Of a DNA stretch of 34,604 nucleotides, positions 15,504 through 23,492 are shown in pieces (the first letter of the stretch is position 1; the number at the start of each line of letters is the position of its first letter). Source of the stretch: Pseudomonas sp. GM49 (GTDB taxonomy: Bacteria > Pseudomonadota > Gammaproteobacteria > Pseudomonadales > Pseudomonadaceae). The stretch lies in the NCBI RefSeq assembly GCF_000282355.1, contig NZ_AKJL01000023.1, positions 1 to 34,604 on the forward strand. The letters are read 5' to 3'. The notes under the pieces are model-generated. The model was not told the DNA's origin. It ran no database searches and saw only the letters and a list, made by a program, of their open reading frames with translations. Position numbers and translations under genes: made by a program.

Positions 15504-16826
15504 TCAGGCCGGCTGCAGCGGCATCGTCAGCTCGACCCGCAAGCCGTCCGGCCGGCTATCGAAATGCAACGTGCAACCGCAACGCTGAACGATGGCCTGG
15601 ACAATCGCCAGGCCCAGACCACAACCGGTGCTCTGGCCGTTGCGCCAGAAGCGCTGGGTCAGGTGTTGCAGATCTTCTTCGGCAATCCCCGGCCCATGGT
15701 CGCGCACCACGAACTGCACACGATTGCCGGTGGTTTCCAGGCTCAACTCCACCGCTTTGTCGGCGGGGGTATGACGCAGAGCGTTGTCGAGCAAGTTGCG
15801 CAGCGCGGCAATCGACAGCACGGCGGGCATTTGTAGCGGTGCAGCGGAGACCTTGCCCGGGGCCTGAAACCTGATGCGCTGACGATCGCCGCTCGCCGCG
15901 TCCTGGATCGCCAGTTTCGCCACTTGTTCGGCGTTGCATTGCACACCGTCGTCGAACGACAGACTGCCCTCGACGCGCGCCAGCAACAACAATTGTTCGA
16001 GGGTCCGGTGCATGCGGTCCGCCCCCTCTTCGGCCCGGGCCAGGGACTGGTCCCGGGCGTTGCCGTCGGTCATCCGTGCCACCTGCAAGTGGGTCTTGAT
16101 CGCGGTCAGCGGGCTGCGCAGTTCGTGAGCCGCGTCTCCGGTCAGGCGACGTTCGCGCTCGATGGTCTTGCCGATGCGCTGGAGCAACTGGTTCTGGGTT
16201 TCCAGCAACGGTTGCAGCTCGCTGGGCAGCGGTTGGATCTGCAAGGGCTCGAGGGAGTCGGCACTGCGGCGCATCAAGGCGTCGCGCATGCGGTTGAGCG
16301 GCGCCAGCCCCTGGCCGATACCCAGCCAGAGCAGGCACAGGCAACCGAGCAACGCCACGCCCACCGGCACCGAAGCAGCCAGCAGGATCGACATGTTCAA
16401 CGCCTCACGCTCGATCTGCCGGTCGGCGGTGGTGATGCGCAGATCGCCCCGGGCCAATGTGAAGCTGCGCCACGGCGCGCCGTCGATCATCTGATCGTGA
16501 AAGCCGAGTTTCTCGGCCTCCAGGGTCTGCTGCGGCTCGGTGTGACTGCGGGCGAGGATTTCACCGCGCAACGAGCTGACCTGACACGCCATGCCGCCCG
16601 GAATGTTCAATTGTTCGGCGCTGAAGTGGGTGCCCTCGCCTTTGCTCGGCACGGGCGGCAGTTGCTCCATCAGGCCGGCGACCATGCGCGCCGACGCCAC
16701 CAGGCGCTGGTCGAGGGAAAACATCATTTGATTGCGCAAATCGCTGAGCATCCAGGCCGCGGCCAGGGCCCAGATCAGTGCAAAGGCGGCGCCGAGCGTC
16801 AGGCTCAGGCGCAAACGCAGACTCAT
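15504..16826 (-). CDS. dsbS: DsbS: copper-sensing histidine kinase
   Basis: Membrane sensor kinase of 440 residues. TM1 is at about 8-27, the periplasmic sensor from about 30 to 145, TM2 at about 147-168, followed by HAMP, an H-box with the phospho-His (GDAAHELRSPLTAIKTH), N-box LRNLLDNALRHTP, G1 DHGPGIA and G2 GCGLGLAIVQ. It is named from context: with the regulator and dsbD-dsbE-dsbG it reproduces the P. aeruginosa PA2476-PA2480 locus. As I recall, Cys82 of DsbS there is critical for copper; a single sensor cysteine, in GGMACQVSS, falls at residue 81 here, or 82 if the GTG one codon upstream (16829) is the start. That GTG overlaps the dsbR stop. Confidence 0.8.
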   Translation of the reverse strand: MSLRLRLSLTLGAAFALIWALAAAWMLSDLRNQMMFSLDQRLVASARMVAGLMEQLPPVPSKGEGTHFSAEQLNIPGGMACQVSSLRGEILARSHTEPQQTLEAEKLGFHDQMIDGAPWRSFTLARGDLRITTADRQIEREALNMSILLAASVPVGVALLGCLCLLWLGIGQGLAPLNRMRDALMRRSADSLEPLQIQPLPSELQPLLETQNQLLQRIGKTIERERRLTGDAAHELRSPLTAIKTHLQVARMTDGNARDQSLARAEEGADRMHRTLEQLLLLARVEGSLSFDDGVQCNAEQVAKLAIQDAASGDRQRIRFQAPGKVSAAPLQMPAVLSIAALRNLLDNALRHTPADKAVELSLETTGNRVQFVVRDHGPGIAEEDLQHLTQRFWRNGQSTGCGLGLAIVQAIVQRCGCTLHFDSRPDGLRVELTMPLQPA

Positions 16827-17506
16827 CACTTCGATTCTTCTCCGCCATCAGCCGGCCCCAGGCGATAACCCAGGCCGCGCACCGTCTCGACAATGCCGTT
16901 GCCGAGTTTGCGCCGCAGGTGATGGATATGGACGTTGAGGGCGTTGCTTTCCAGCTCGTCGTTGAAACCGTAGACGCTGTCCTTGAGCTGCTCGGTGGAC
17001 AGCACCCGGCCACGGTTATGCAACAAGGCTTGCAGCAACGACTGCTCGCGACGCGAGAGGTCCACCGGCTGGCCAGCGAGTGTGGTTTCGCGGCTACTCG
17101 GGTCGTAGGTCAGGGCGCCGTGTTCGATCAGGTTGATGCTGCGGCCCGCTACCCGTCGCAACAGCGTATGCAAGCGTGCAGCGAGTTCGCGCAGGTCGAA
17201 TGGTTTGAGCAGATAGTCGTCGGCACCGGCTTGCAAGCCATCGACGCGGTCGGTGACCGAATCACGCGCGGTGAGAATCAAAACCGGCAATTCCAGGCCT
17301 TGATGGCGTAATTGCTGCAACAGCTTGAGGCCGTCTTCGTCCGGCAGCCCGAGGTCGAGCACCATGACATCAAACTCCGCCACCCTGAGCATTGCCCGGG
17401 CGGCGGACGCCGTAGCGACGTGTTCCACGGTCAGGCCCTGGGCGGTCAGGCCGGCGACGATGCCGCTGGCGATCAGCTCATCGTCTTCGCAAACCAGTAC
17501 GTGCAT
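16826..17506 (-). CDS. dsbR: DsbR: OmpR-family response regulator controlling dsb genes
   Basis: A 226-residue OmpR/PhoB-type regulator. The receiver domain (1-115) has the acidic pair in CEDDE, phospho-acceptor Asp in VMVLDLGLPDEDG, Thr in LILTARD and Lys in YLLKPFD. The winged helix follows, with LSRREQSLLQALLHNRGRVLS, LESNALNVHIHHLRRKLG and VRGLGYRL. The frame is open to 17833, but ATG 17506 (MHVLVCEDDE) is the receiver start and has GAAGG upstream. In P. aeruginosa DsbR activates dsbDEG when DsbS senses copper. A direct TTAA-type repeat sits 40 bases upstream of its start, so it may regulate itself. Confidence 0.82.
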   Translation of the reverse strand: MHVLVCEDDELIASGIVAGLTAQGLTVEHVATASAARAMLRVAEFDVMVLDLGLPDEDGLKLLQQLRHQGLELPVLILTARDSVTDRVDGLQAGADDYLLKPFDLRELAARLHTLLRRVAGRSINLIEHGALTYDPSSRETTLAGQPVDLSRREQSLLQALLHNRGRVLSTEQLKDSVYGFNDELESNALNVHIHHLRRKLGNGIVETVRGLGYRLGPADGGEESK

Positions 17507-17545
17507 GGTGAAACCTTCGCAAATATGACGATTGAATACACCGTC

Positions 17546-17562
17546 GATTAACCCCGGATTAT
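17546..17562. promoter_or_regulatory. Candidate DsbR box upstream of dsbR
   Basis: GATTAA and GATTAT start 11 bases apart (17546 and 17557), a one-helical-turn direct repeat of the type used by OmpR-family regulators such as PmrA/QseB (TTAA, N6-7, TTAA). Aligned with the copy before dsbD it shares TTAAC, a CCC core and TTA. Proposed DsbR target; inference. Confidence 0.45.
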
Positions 17563-17632
17563 GTCTGCGACCCGGAGGGTAATGATGGTGCACCCGGATT
17601 GATTGAATGCAATACATATGTACCGCATCCAT

Positions 17633-17640
17633 CCCCCCCC
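17633..17640. repeat. Run of eight C upstream of the Sel1-type gene
   Basis: Eight consecutive C lie 56 bases before the ATG at 17697, in the leader or promoter. Such runs can change length by slippage and alter expression. A second C-run marks the frameshift inside the gene. Confidence 0.6.
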
Positions 17641-17696
17641 ATCTCAATAGTCTGTGTCGGGTAGCACTCAAATTCAATTCAAAACCGGTACCCACT

Positions 17697-18646
17697 ATGT
17701 ACACCCACGAATCTGCGCTCAAGACACTTTTCAATCTGCGTGACAGTCTGGTCATGCAAACCACGCAAATAACCGAACTGCAAACACAAGCCACGACGAA
17801 GGGGTTGGCATTGTACAACCTGGGTGAATTCACCCAGTCGCAACCCTATCTGACTATCGGTGCGACGGTTGGCAATCGGGATGCGCAATACGCCTTGGGC
17901 GAAGTCTTCAGGCGTCGGGCAAACGGCCTGACCGATGACGCCAAAAAGTGGTATGGACTGGCTGCGGCACAAAAACACGTGTATGCCCTGATGCGGCTGG
18001 GCGACGCGGACTCACTGAAAAAGGCCAGGGAGCTGGCTCAGGCAGAGGCGGATAAAGGCAATGCCGACGCCATGCTTGAGCTGTACGAACTGGACCAGAA
18101 CATTGCAACGCTGAAAAAAGCGGCCGATGCCGGATCGATGGAGGCCCAGTACATTCTCGCGATCAAGTATGACGCTGACAAAAATCTCATTACCGATAGC
18201 ATCGAACGGGAAGCGGCCATTGACGCATTGCTGAAAAAAGCCGCCGAGGGCGGTCTTTCGAGGGCGATAACCTGGTACGCCAATCGTCCCCCATCAATCG
18301 GAATCTGCCTGTCAGGCGTCAATGGCTGGAAAAACGTATACAGTTCAATGATGTCCATGCGTTGCTGAACTATGGCCGTGCCGTCGGGGGCTTTTACACA
18401 GACAATAACGGGAATGATGAGTATGGTTTCACGGAAGATCTGGTCAAAAGTTACGGTTTGTTCTGGCTGATCACCGAAACCACCCGGGAGTTGTCCGTGC
18501 GTACCCAGGCCGCGCAGGACCTCCAGACCATTGCAAAAGACATGACAGCCGTTCAGATCGACGAGGCGAAAGTCTTTGCCCGGCAATGGGAGGCTGATCA
18601 TCCGCCAATGTCCGAGTACAGGCTGACCTATAGCTCGGTCAGGTGA
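17697..18646 (+). pseudogene. Sel1-repeat-type protein, frameshifted at a C-run
   Basis: Two frames together encode one protein of about 316 residues. The first (from ATG 17697, MYTHESALKT) runs to a stop after about 223 codons and carries Sel1/TPR-like helical repeats: SQPYLTIGATVGNRDAQYALGEVF, WYGLAAAQKHVYALMRLGD and LKKAADAGSMEAQYILAIKYD. After CCCCC at 18288-18292 the sense continues in another frame: INRNLPVRRQWLEKR, then FNDVHALLNYGRAVGGFYTDNN and on to SEYRLTYSSVR. One extra C would restore AITWYANRPPINRNLP as a continuous reading frame. No signal peptide is evident. It separates dsbR from dsbD. It may be a true pseudogene, a phase-variable gene or a sequencing error. Confidence 0.65.
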
Positions 18647-18705
18647 TCGGGCCAGGTCAACGACACCTCATTGCATCTGTCACAGCAAACACTCGACTCC
18701 ACTGC

Positions 18706-18722
18706 GTTAACACCCGGTTAAT
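18706..18722. promoter_or_regulatory. Candidate DsbR box upstream of dsbD
   Basis: GTTAAC (18706-18711) and GTTAAT (18717-18722) are direct repeats with an 11-base period, 48 bases before the dsbD ATG. The layout matches PmrA/QseB-type boxes, which overlap the -35 region; GATTAT at 18744 could be the -10. It resembles the repeat before dsbR. Binding by DsbR is inference. Confidence 0.5.
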
Positions 18723-18770
18723 CGATGGCCATCATCGTGAACGGATTATGTAAACCTCCAGGTGTTGTCG

Positions 18771-20513
18771 ATGCGTTACTTCGTTTTTTTGCTGCTGGCA
18801 TTGATTGCCAGCCTGGGTCAGGCCCAGGCTGGCAACAATCCATTTGAAACCAAACCCGACTTTCTTCCAGTCGACAAGGCCTTCACCTTTACTTCCGAAC
18901 GCCTGGAATCCGGTGAAACCCAGCTCTATTGGCAAATTACCGATGGCTATTACCTGTATCAAAAACGCTTGAAGTTCGACGGATTGCCTGTCGCGCAGCA
19001 CCCCGCATTGCCCCTAGGCGAAGATCACAGCGATGAGTTCTTCGGTCAGCAACAAGTCTATCGCCAGGCCCTGGAACTGAAGATTCCAGCCGGGGCCGGT
19101 GGCCAGGTGAAAGTCAGTTACCAAGGTTGCGCCGATGCGGGTTTGTGTTATCCACCGCAAACCAGAATCGTCGATCTGGGCGATGTCCGTGTGACGAACA
19201 CGGCCACTGAAGCACCGGACCAGGCGCTGGCCAGCAGCCTGCAACAACGGGCGTTGGGCTGGAGCCTTTTGCTGTTCTTCGGCCTGGGCCTGTTGCTGGC
19301 CTTCACGCCTTGTTCATTGCCGATGCTGCCGATTCTGGCCGGATTGATCGTCGGCAGTGGTGCCACGCCCAAGCGTGGTTTCGCCCTGGCCAGCAGTTAC
19401 GTGGTCAGCATGGCGCTGGTCTATGCGGCGATGGGTGTCCTGGCTGCATCCCTCGGGGCGAACCTGCAAGCCTGGTTGCAGAACCCTTGGCTGCTGGGGA
19501 GTTTCGCGGCGATTTTCGTGCTGCTGGCACTGCCGATGTTCGGCTACTTCGAACTGCAACTGCCGGTAGCCGTGCGCGATCGCCTGGAAAACGTCTCGCG
19601 CAATCAACGCGGCGGCAGTCTGATCGGTGCCGGGGTGCTGGGGGCGCTGTCCGGTCTTCTGGTCGGCCCGTGCATGACCGCACCGCTGGCCGGCGCCCTG
19701 CTCTACATCGCGCAAAGCGGTAACGCGCTGCATGGCGGATTGATTCTGTTCACCATGGGCATCGGCATCGGTGTGCCGCTGCTGTTGCTGGTGACCGTCG
19801 GCAATCGCTTCATGCCCAAGCCTGGCGCCTGGATGAATCTGGTCAAGGGCATTTTCGGCTTCCTGTTCCTCGCCACCGCATTGTTGATGCTGCGCCCGGT
19901 GCTGGACGAATCCCTGTGGGTCGGCTTGTGCGGTGCACTGCTGTTGATCGCGGCCTACAGCGCCTGGAAACAGTCGGAAGGTTTCGGCCGCGTCGCGCAC
20001 CTGTTTGGCGCCAGTTCGTTGTTGTTCGGTTTGTGGGGTGGCCTGTTGGTGATCGGGGCGGCCGGTGGCAGTGATGATCCGTTCAATCCATTGCAGGTCT
20101 ACCGCGCCTCGAACCAGGCTGTAGCCGCCGTACCGGTTGGCCACGATGCCTTTACCACCATCAAGGATCCGCAGGCACTGCAACGGGAACTCGACGCCGC
20201 GCAGGCTCAGGGCCAGTGGGTGCTGCTGGACTACTACGCCGACTGGTGCGTGTCATGCAAGGTCATGGAAAAGCAGGTGTTCGGCAAAGCCCGTGTCCTG
20301 GAAGCCCTGAGCGATGTGCGCTTGCTCCGACTGGACGTGACCGCCGACAATGCCGCCAGCCGCGAACTGCTCGGCCGTTACAAAGTGCCAGGGCCACCGA
20401 GCCTGCTGTGGGTTGGCGCTGACGGTGAAGAGCGTCGCAGTCAGCGCATCATCGGCGAGGTCGATGCCGATACTTTCCTGCAACGCTGGACCACCACCCG
20501 AGACGCCCGTTAA
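18771..20513 (+). CDS. dsbD: DsbD: thiol:disulfide interchange protein, electron conduit to the periplasm
   Basis: A 580-residue inner-membrane protein that passes electrons from cytoplasmic thioredoxin to periplasmic reductases. All three domains and cysteine pairs are visible: an N-terminal periplasmic domain after the signal peptide with Cys120/Cys126 (YQGCADAGLCYPP), a membrane domain with Cys181 (FTPCSLPMLPIL) and Cys301 (VGPCMTAPLAG), and a C-terminal thioredoxin domain with CVSC at 493-496 (YYADWCVSCKVMEKQVF). ATG 18771 starts the signal peptide behind AGGTG; GTG 18762 is an alternative. It probably feeds the adjacent DsbE and DsbG. Its stop overlaps the dsbE start (TAATG). Confidence 0.93.
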   Translation: MRYFVFLLLALIASLGQAQAGNNPFETKPDFLPVDKAFTFTSERLESGETQLYWQITDGYYLYQKRLKFDGLPVAQHPALPLGEDHSDEFFGQQQVYRQALELKIPAGAGGQVKVSYQGCADAGLCYPPQTRIVDLGDVRVTNTATEAPDQALASSLQQRALGWSLLLFFGLGLLLAFTPCSLPMLPILAGLIVGSGATPKRGFALASSYVVSMALVYAAMGVLAASLGANLQAWLQNPWLLGSFAAIFVLLALPMFGYFELQLPVAVRDRLENVSRNQRGGSLIGAGVLGALSGLLVGPCMTAPLAGALLYIAQSGNALHGGLILFTMGIGIGVPLLLLVTVGNRFMPKPGAWMNLVKGIFGFLFLATALLMLRPVLDESLWVGLCGALLLIAAYSAWKQSEGFGRVAHLFGASSLLFGLWGGLLVIGAAGGSDDPFNPLQVYRASNQAVAAVPVGHDAFTTIKDPQALQRELDAAQAQGQWVLLDYYADWCVSCKVMEKQVFGKARVLEALSDVRLLRLDVTADNAASRELLGRYKVPGPPSLLWVGADGEERRSQRIIGEVDADTFLQRWTTTRDAR

Positions 20514-21367
20514 TGCTGACCTTCACCCTCGGCACCTTTGCCATCGCGCTCAATCACCTGCTGTTGATCAGTGCACTGGCGCTGGCCACTTTTGTTGGCT
20601 GGCGGGTGGCCAAGCGAGGAGGAGATAACCCCGAATCGGTACTGTTCAGCCTGTTTCTGATGGGCATGCTCGCGGCCCGGATCAGCTTCGTGGCGGTCTA
20701 TTGGGCGCACTATCGCAACGATCCGTGGCAGGTTATCGACCTGCGCGATGGCGGTTTCCTTGCCTGGCCGGGGGTGATTGTCGTTTTGCTCGCCGCGCTG
20801 CATCGCGCCTGGCGTCGTCCGGGTTTGCGCCGGCCATTGGGCTTTGGCGTGGCCAGTGGCCTGGCGTTCTGGTTGTTGGCGACGTTCTCCCTGTCGATTT
20901 ATGAACAAGGCACACGCCTGCCGGAAATCAGCCTGAAAAACGCCGCCGGAGAAGTCGTGCAACTGGCCGACTACAAAGGGGGCCCGTTGGTGATCAATCT
21001 CTGGGCCACCTGGTGCCCGCCATGTCGTCGGGAAATGCCGGTGCTGGAAAACGCCCAGCAACACCGGCCGGACCTGACGTTCCTGTTCGTCAATCAGGCG
21101 GAAAGCATGCAAAGCGTCGCGACCTTTCTGGAAACCCAGGGCCTGAGCCTGACCAACGTGCTGTTCGACGGCGGCGGGCGTCTGAGCCAGGCCGTCGGTT
21201 CCATGGCATTGCCGACTACGCTGTTCTATAGCCCCGAAGGTCGCCTGCTGGGCAGTCATCTGGGCGAGCTGTCGGAAGCCAGTCTGGCCCGCGCACTGGA
21301 AAACTTCGACACCGTACCCGTCACCTCTTCAAGGAAACTGCCATGCCCCGCCTCCGCCACCTGCTGA
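20513..21367 (+). CDS. dsbE: DsbE/TlpA-like membrane thioredoxin
   Basis: A 284-residue protein whose first half (about 1-128) is membrane-embedded with three to four helices, including a segment resembling prolipoprotein diacylglyceryl transferase topology, followed by a periplasmic thioredoxin domain. The redox centre is WCPPC (Cys168/Cys171 in INLWATWCPPCRREMPVLE), and the cis-Pro loop is SMALPTTLFY. The CPPC motif and TlpA-type fold point to a reductase that would draw electrons from DsbD, here possibly for copper-damaged or cytochrome thiols. This corresponds to PA2477 of P. aeruginosa. Its last 25 bases overlap dsbG, so translation is coupled. Confidence 0.85.
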   Translation: MLTFTLGTFAIALNHLLLISALALATFVGWRVAKRGGDNPESVLFSLFLMGMLAARISFVAVYWAHYRNDPWQVIDLRDGGFLAWPGVIVVLLAALHRAWRRPGLRRPLGFGVASGLAFWLLATFSLSIYEQGTRLPEISLKNAAGEVVQLADYKGGPLVINLWATWCPPCRREMPVLENAQQHRPDLTFLFVNQAESMQSVATFLETQGLSLTNVLFDGGGRLSQAVGSMALPTTLFYSPEGRLLGSHLGELSEASLARALENFDTVPVTSSRKLPCPASATC

Positions 21368-22110
21368 CCCTGAGCCTCGGTGCTGCCCTGTTGCACCTGC
21401 CGTCGGTACAGGCCGAAGAGCTGCCCGATGCCATCAAGAAAATCGAGGCCAAGGGCGCGAAAATCGTCGGTCAGTTCGACGCCCCCGACGGCTTGCGCGG
21501 TTATGCCGCGCAATACCAGAGCCGCGGCATGGCGCTGTACCTGACTCCGGATGGCAAACACGTGTTGCTGGGCAACCTGTATGACGCCGAAGGCAATGAC
21601 CTGAGCAGCGCGCCATTGCAGAAACTGGTGTACGCACCGATGGCCAAGGAAGTCTGGGCCAAGTTCGAAACCAGCAACTGGATCGGCGACGGCAAAAAGG
21701 ATGCGCCGCGCGTGGTGTACCTGTTCAGTGACCCGAACTGCCCGTACTGCAATATGTTCTGGGAACAGGCCCGGCCGTGGGTCAAGGCGGGCAAGGTGCA
21801 GTTGCGCCACATCATGGTGGGCATCATCCGCGAAGACAGCCCGGGGAAATCCGCCGCACTGCTCGCGGCCAAAGACCCGGAAAAAGCCCTGCAGGATCAC
21901 GAAGCCGCTGGCAAGGACAGCTCGCTCAAGGCCTTGAAGGAAGTGCCGCCAGCGATTCAGGCAAAATTCGCGGCCAACATGCAATTGATGGAAGAGCTAG
22001 AGCTGCAGGCGACACCGGCGATTTTCTACATGGACGACAAGGGTAATCTGCAACAACAGCAAGGCGCGCCTTCGCCGGACAAGCTGGCGAAGATTCTCGG
22101 GCCGAAGTAG
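21343..22110 (+). CDS. dsbG: DsbG: periplasmic disulfide isomerase/sulfenic acid reductase
   Basis: A 255-residue exported thioredoxin-fold protein of the DsbC/DsbG family. Signal peptide to VQA (about residue 24), an N-terminal dimerisation region with MALYLTPDGKHVLLGNLYDAEG, then a catalytic domain with CPYC at 133-136 (FSDPNCPYCNMFWEQ) and cis-Pro loop ATPAIFY (224-225 Thr-Pro). DsbG family members reduce sulfenylated or mis-oxidised cysteines and are kept reduced by DsbD, which fits the operon. It is the last gene of the unit; a REP pair begins 35 bases after its stop. Confidence 0.9.
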   Translation: MPRLRHLLTLSLGAALLHLPSVQAEELPDAIKKIEAKGAKIVGQFDAPDGLRGYAAQYQSRGMALYLTPDGKHVLLGNLYDAEGNDLSSAPLQKLVYAPMAKEVWAKFETSNWIGDGKKDAPRVVYLFSDPNCPYCNMFWEQARPWVKAGKVQLRHIMVGIIREDSPGKSAALLAAKDPEKALQDHEAAGKDSSLKALKEVPPAIQAKFAANMQLMEELELQATPAIFYMDDKGNLQQQQGAPSPDKLAKILGPK

Positions 22111-22144
22111 GTTTTCGCTTTAAAAGGTCGCGACTGTAATGACG

Positions 22145-22214
22145 TCATCGCGAGCGAGCTCGCTCCTACAGGGATAGGCGATTACCTGTGGGAGCGAGCT
22201 CGCTCGCGATGGCG
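22145..22214. repeat. REP pair in inverted orientation (REPIN)
   Basis: TCATCGCGAGCGAGCTCGCTCCTACA (22145-22170) faces TGTGGGAGCGAGCTCGCTCGCGATGG (22187-22212) with a 16-base spacer, forming one long hairpin after dsbG. Confidence 0.85.
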
Positions 22215-22227
22215 TCGGTAGATTCGA

Positions 22228-22686
22228 CTAAGCTCTATCGGTCAGAAATGCCAGCAGGGTTTCAGTCACAAACTCAGGATTTTCCAGACTGGAAATATCG
22301 TAACCAGCACCCACGGGCAGCCAATCAACTCAGCCAATTCACGGGCTTCCTCCGGCGGACGCGGGATATCCTGGTCGCCGCATGTTACCAGCTTGCTGGC
22401 ACCGTCGAGCTCACCCAGTCGGGCCATGAAATCCTCGCGGCCAAAGGTAATGCGCCCCATCGGCACGATGCTTTCACGCAGGCGATCGGAGGGCAATGGC
22501 GCCCGCCTCTTCGATCTGCTGCAATAGCGAGAGGTAGTATTGACGGGGCGGTTCCGGCTCGACACCGAGGCAGGTGTCCATCATCACCAGCCCGTTGATA
22601 CGCTGCGGCACCCACATGGCCTGGTCCCACAGGAAACTGCCGGCCAGCAGCACCGCCGGGCCGGCGCCTTGGGGAACATGACTCAT
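22228..22686 (-). pseudogene. Decayed alpha/beta hydrolase
   Basis: Reading leftwards from ATG 22686, MSHVPQGAGPAVLLAGSFLWDQAMWVPQ is an alpha/beta hydrolase N-terminus, but the next residues RINGLVMMDTCLGVEPEPP belong to the region after the nucleophile elbow, so about 60 residues including the GxSxG motif are missing. A frameshift near 22480 continues as SKRRAPLPSDRLRESIVPMGRITFGREDFMARLGEL and LVTCGDQDIPRPP, and another near 22315 brings in GYDISSLENPEFVTETLLAFLTDRA and the stop. With the Ser nucleophile gone and at least two shifts, it cannot make the enzyme. It lies between the REP pair and the fimbrial operon. Confidence 0.75.
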
Positions 22687-22695
22687 GAACGCTGA

Positions 22696-23433
22696 CTACC
22701 TCTTCACTTCCACAGGTGTTTTCTTTTCGTCCTCGATCAGGTTGTAGCGATAGACTCGACCCGCTTGTTTGTCGAACGCGAAATCCTGACCTGGAATCAA
22801 GTGGACTTTTTTGGTCGGCTTGCAATCATCTTCGTTCTTCGCCGAACAATCCTTGAAGGAATCGATGACAACTACGCTATTGCCATTGTTTTTCACTTGA
22901 TAACCATTAGCCGTGTTATCGATTCTGGTATCAAAACGGGTATTGGCCGGGCGAACAAAAAACACCATGCCATAACCGGCCATTACGTTAAAACCGGCAG
23001 ACATTTCTTTTCCATAAGTCTCACGCTCAGTGTCCGAGACGGCAAATTTGTCTTCTTTTTCGGGAACGACGGGTAAAAAACGAACCCGAAAATACCGTTC
23101 TTTACTTCGATCGCCGGTATACAGCAGGCGAGTACCCTGAGTCCCTTTGGCCGGTACGATAAGCCTCGCCGGGCTGGCGACCAGACCGTCCCGGGTACTG
23201 CCATCGACACTCTTCAAGGGCACTTCGCGGGATTTTCCATTTTTCTGATAAAAAATCTCCTTGATCTCGATCTTGACGAACGCCGTTGAAGTACCACCGT
23301 TATGAATACGTTTCAGAAAGGAACTTTGATTGTCCTTCATAAAGTCATAGAAGGTACCAATTTGCAGGCTGGGGCCGGCATGCGCACACAGACTGAAAAA
23401 AAATGTGCACAACAACATATAAATGGATTTCAT
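22696..23433 (-). CDS. Class 5 (CS1/CFA/I-type) fimbrial chaperone
   Basis: A 245-residue periplasmic chaperone, last gene of the fimbrial operon. Signal peptide to CAHAG (about residue 20). The first Ig-like domain has VKIEIKEIFYQKNG and SPARLIVPAKGTQGTRLLYTGDRSKERYFRVRFLPVVPEKED, the region where PapD-like chaperones carry their subunit-binding strand and conserved Arg/Lys. The second domain ends VHLIPGQDFAFDKQAGRVYRYNLIEDE. It folds and caps the pilin and tip subunits before the usher takes them. It follows the tip gene by 59 bases. Confidence 0.82.
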   Translation of the reverse strand: MKSIYMLLCTFFFSLCAHAGPSLQIGTFYDFMKDNQSSFLKRIHNGGTSTAFVKIEIKEIFYQKNGKSREVPLKSVDGSTRDGLVASPARLIVPAKGTQGTRLLYTGDRSKERYFRVRFLPVVPEKEDKFAVSDTERETYGKEMSAGFNVMAGYGMVFFVRPANTRFDTRIDNTANGYQVKNNGNSVVVIDSFKDCSAKNEDDCKPTKKVHLIPGQDFAFDKQAGRVYRYNLIEDEKKTPVEVKR

Positions 23434-23492
23434 GAGATAAAGCCTCGTACTGGGACAACAGCCTGAGTAAGCCTCAGGCTTTGCTACTGCGA

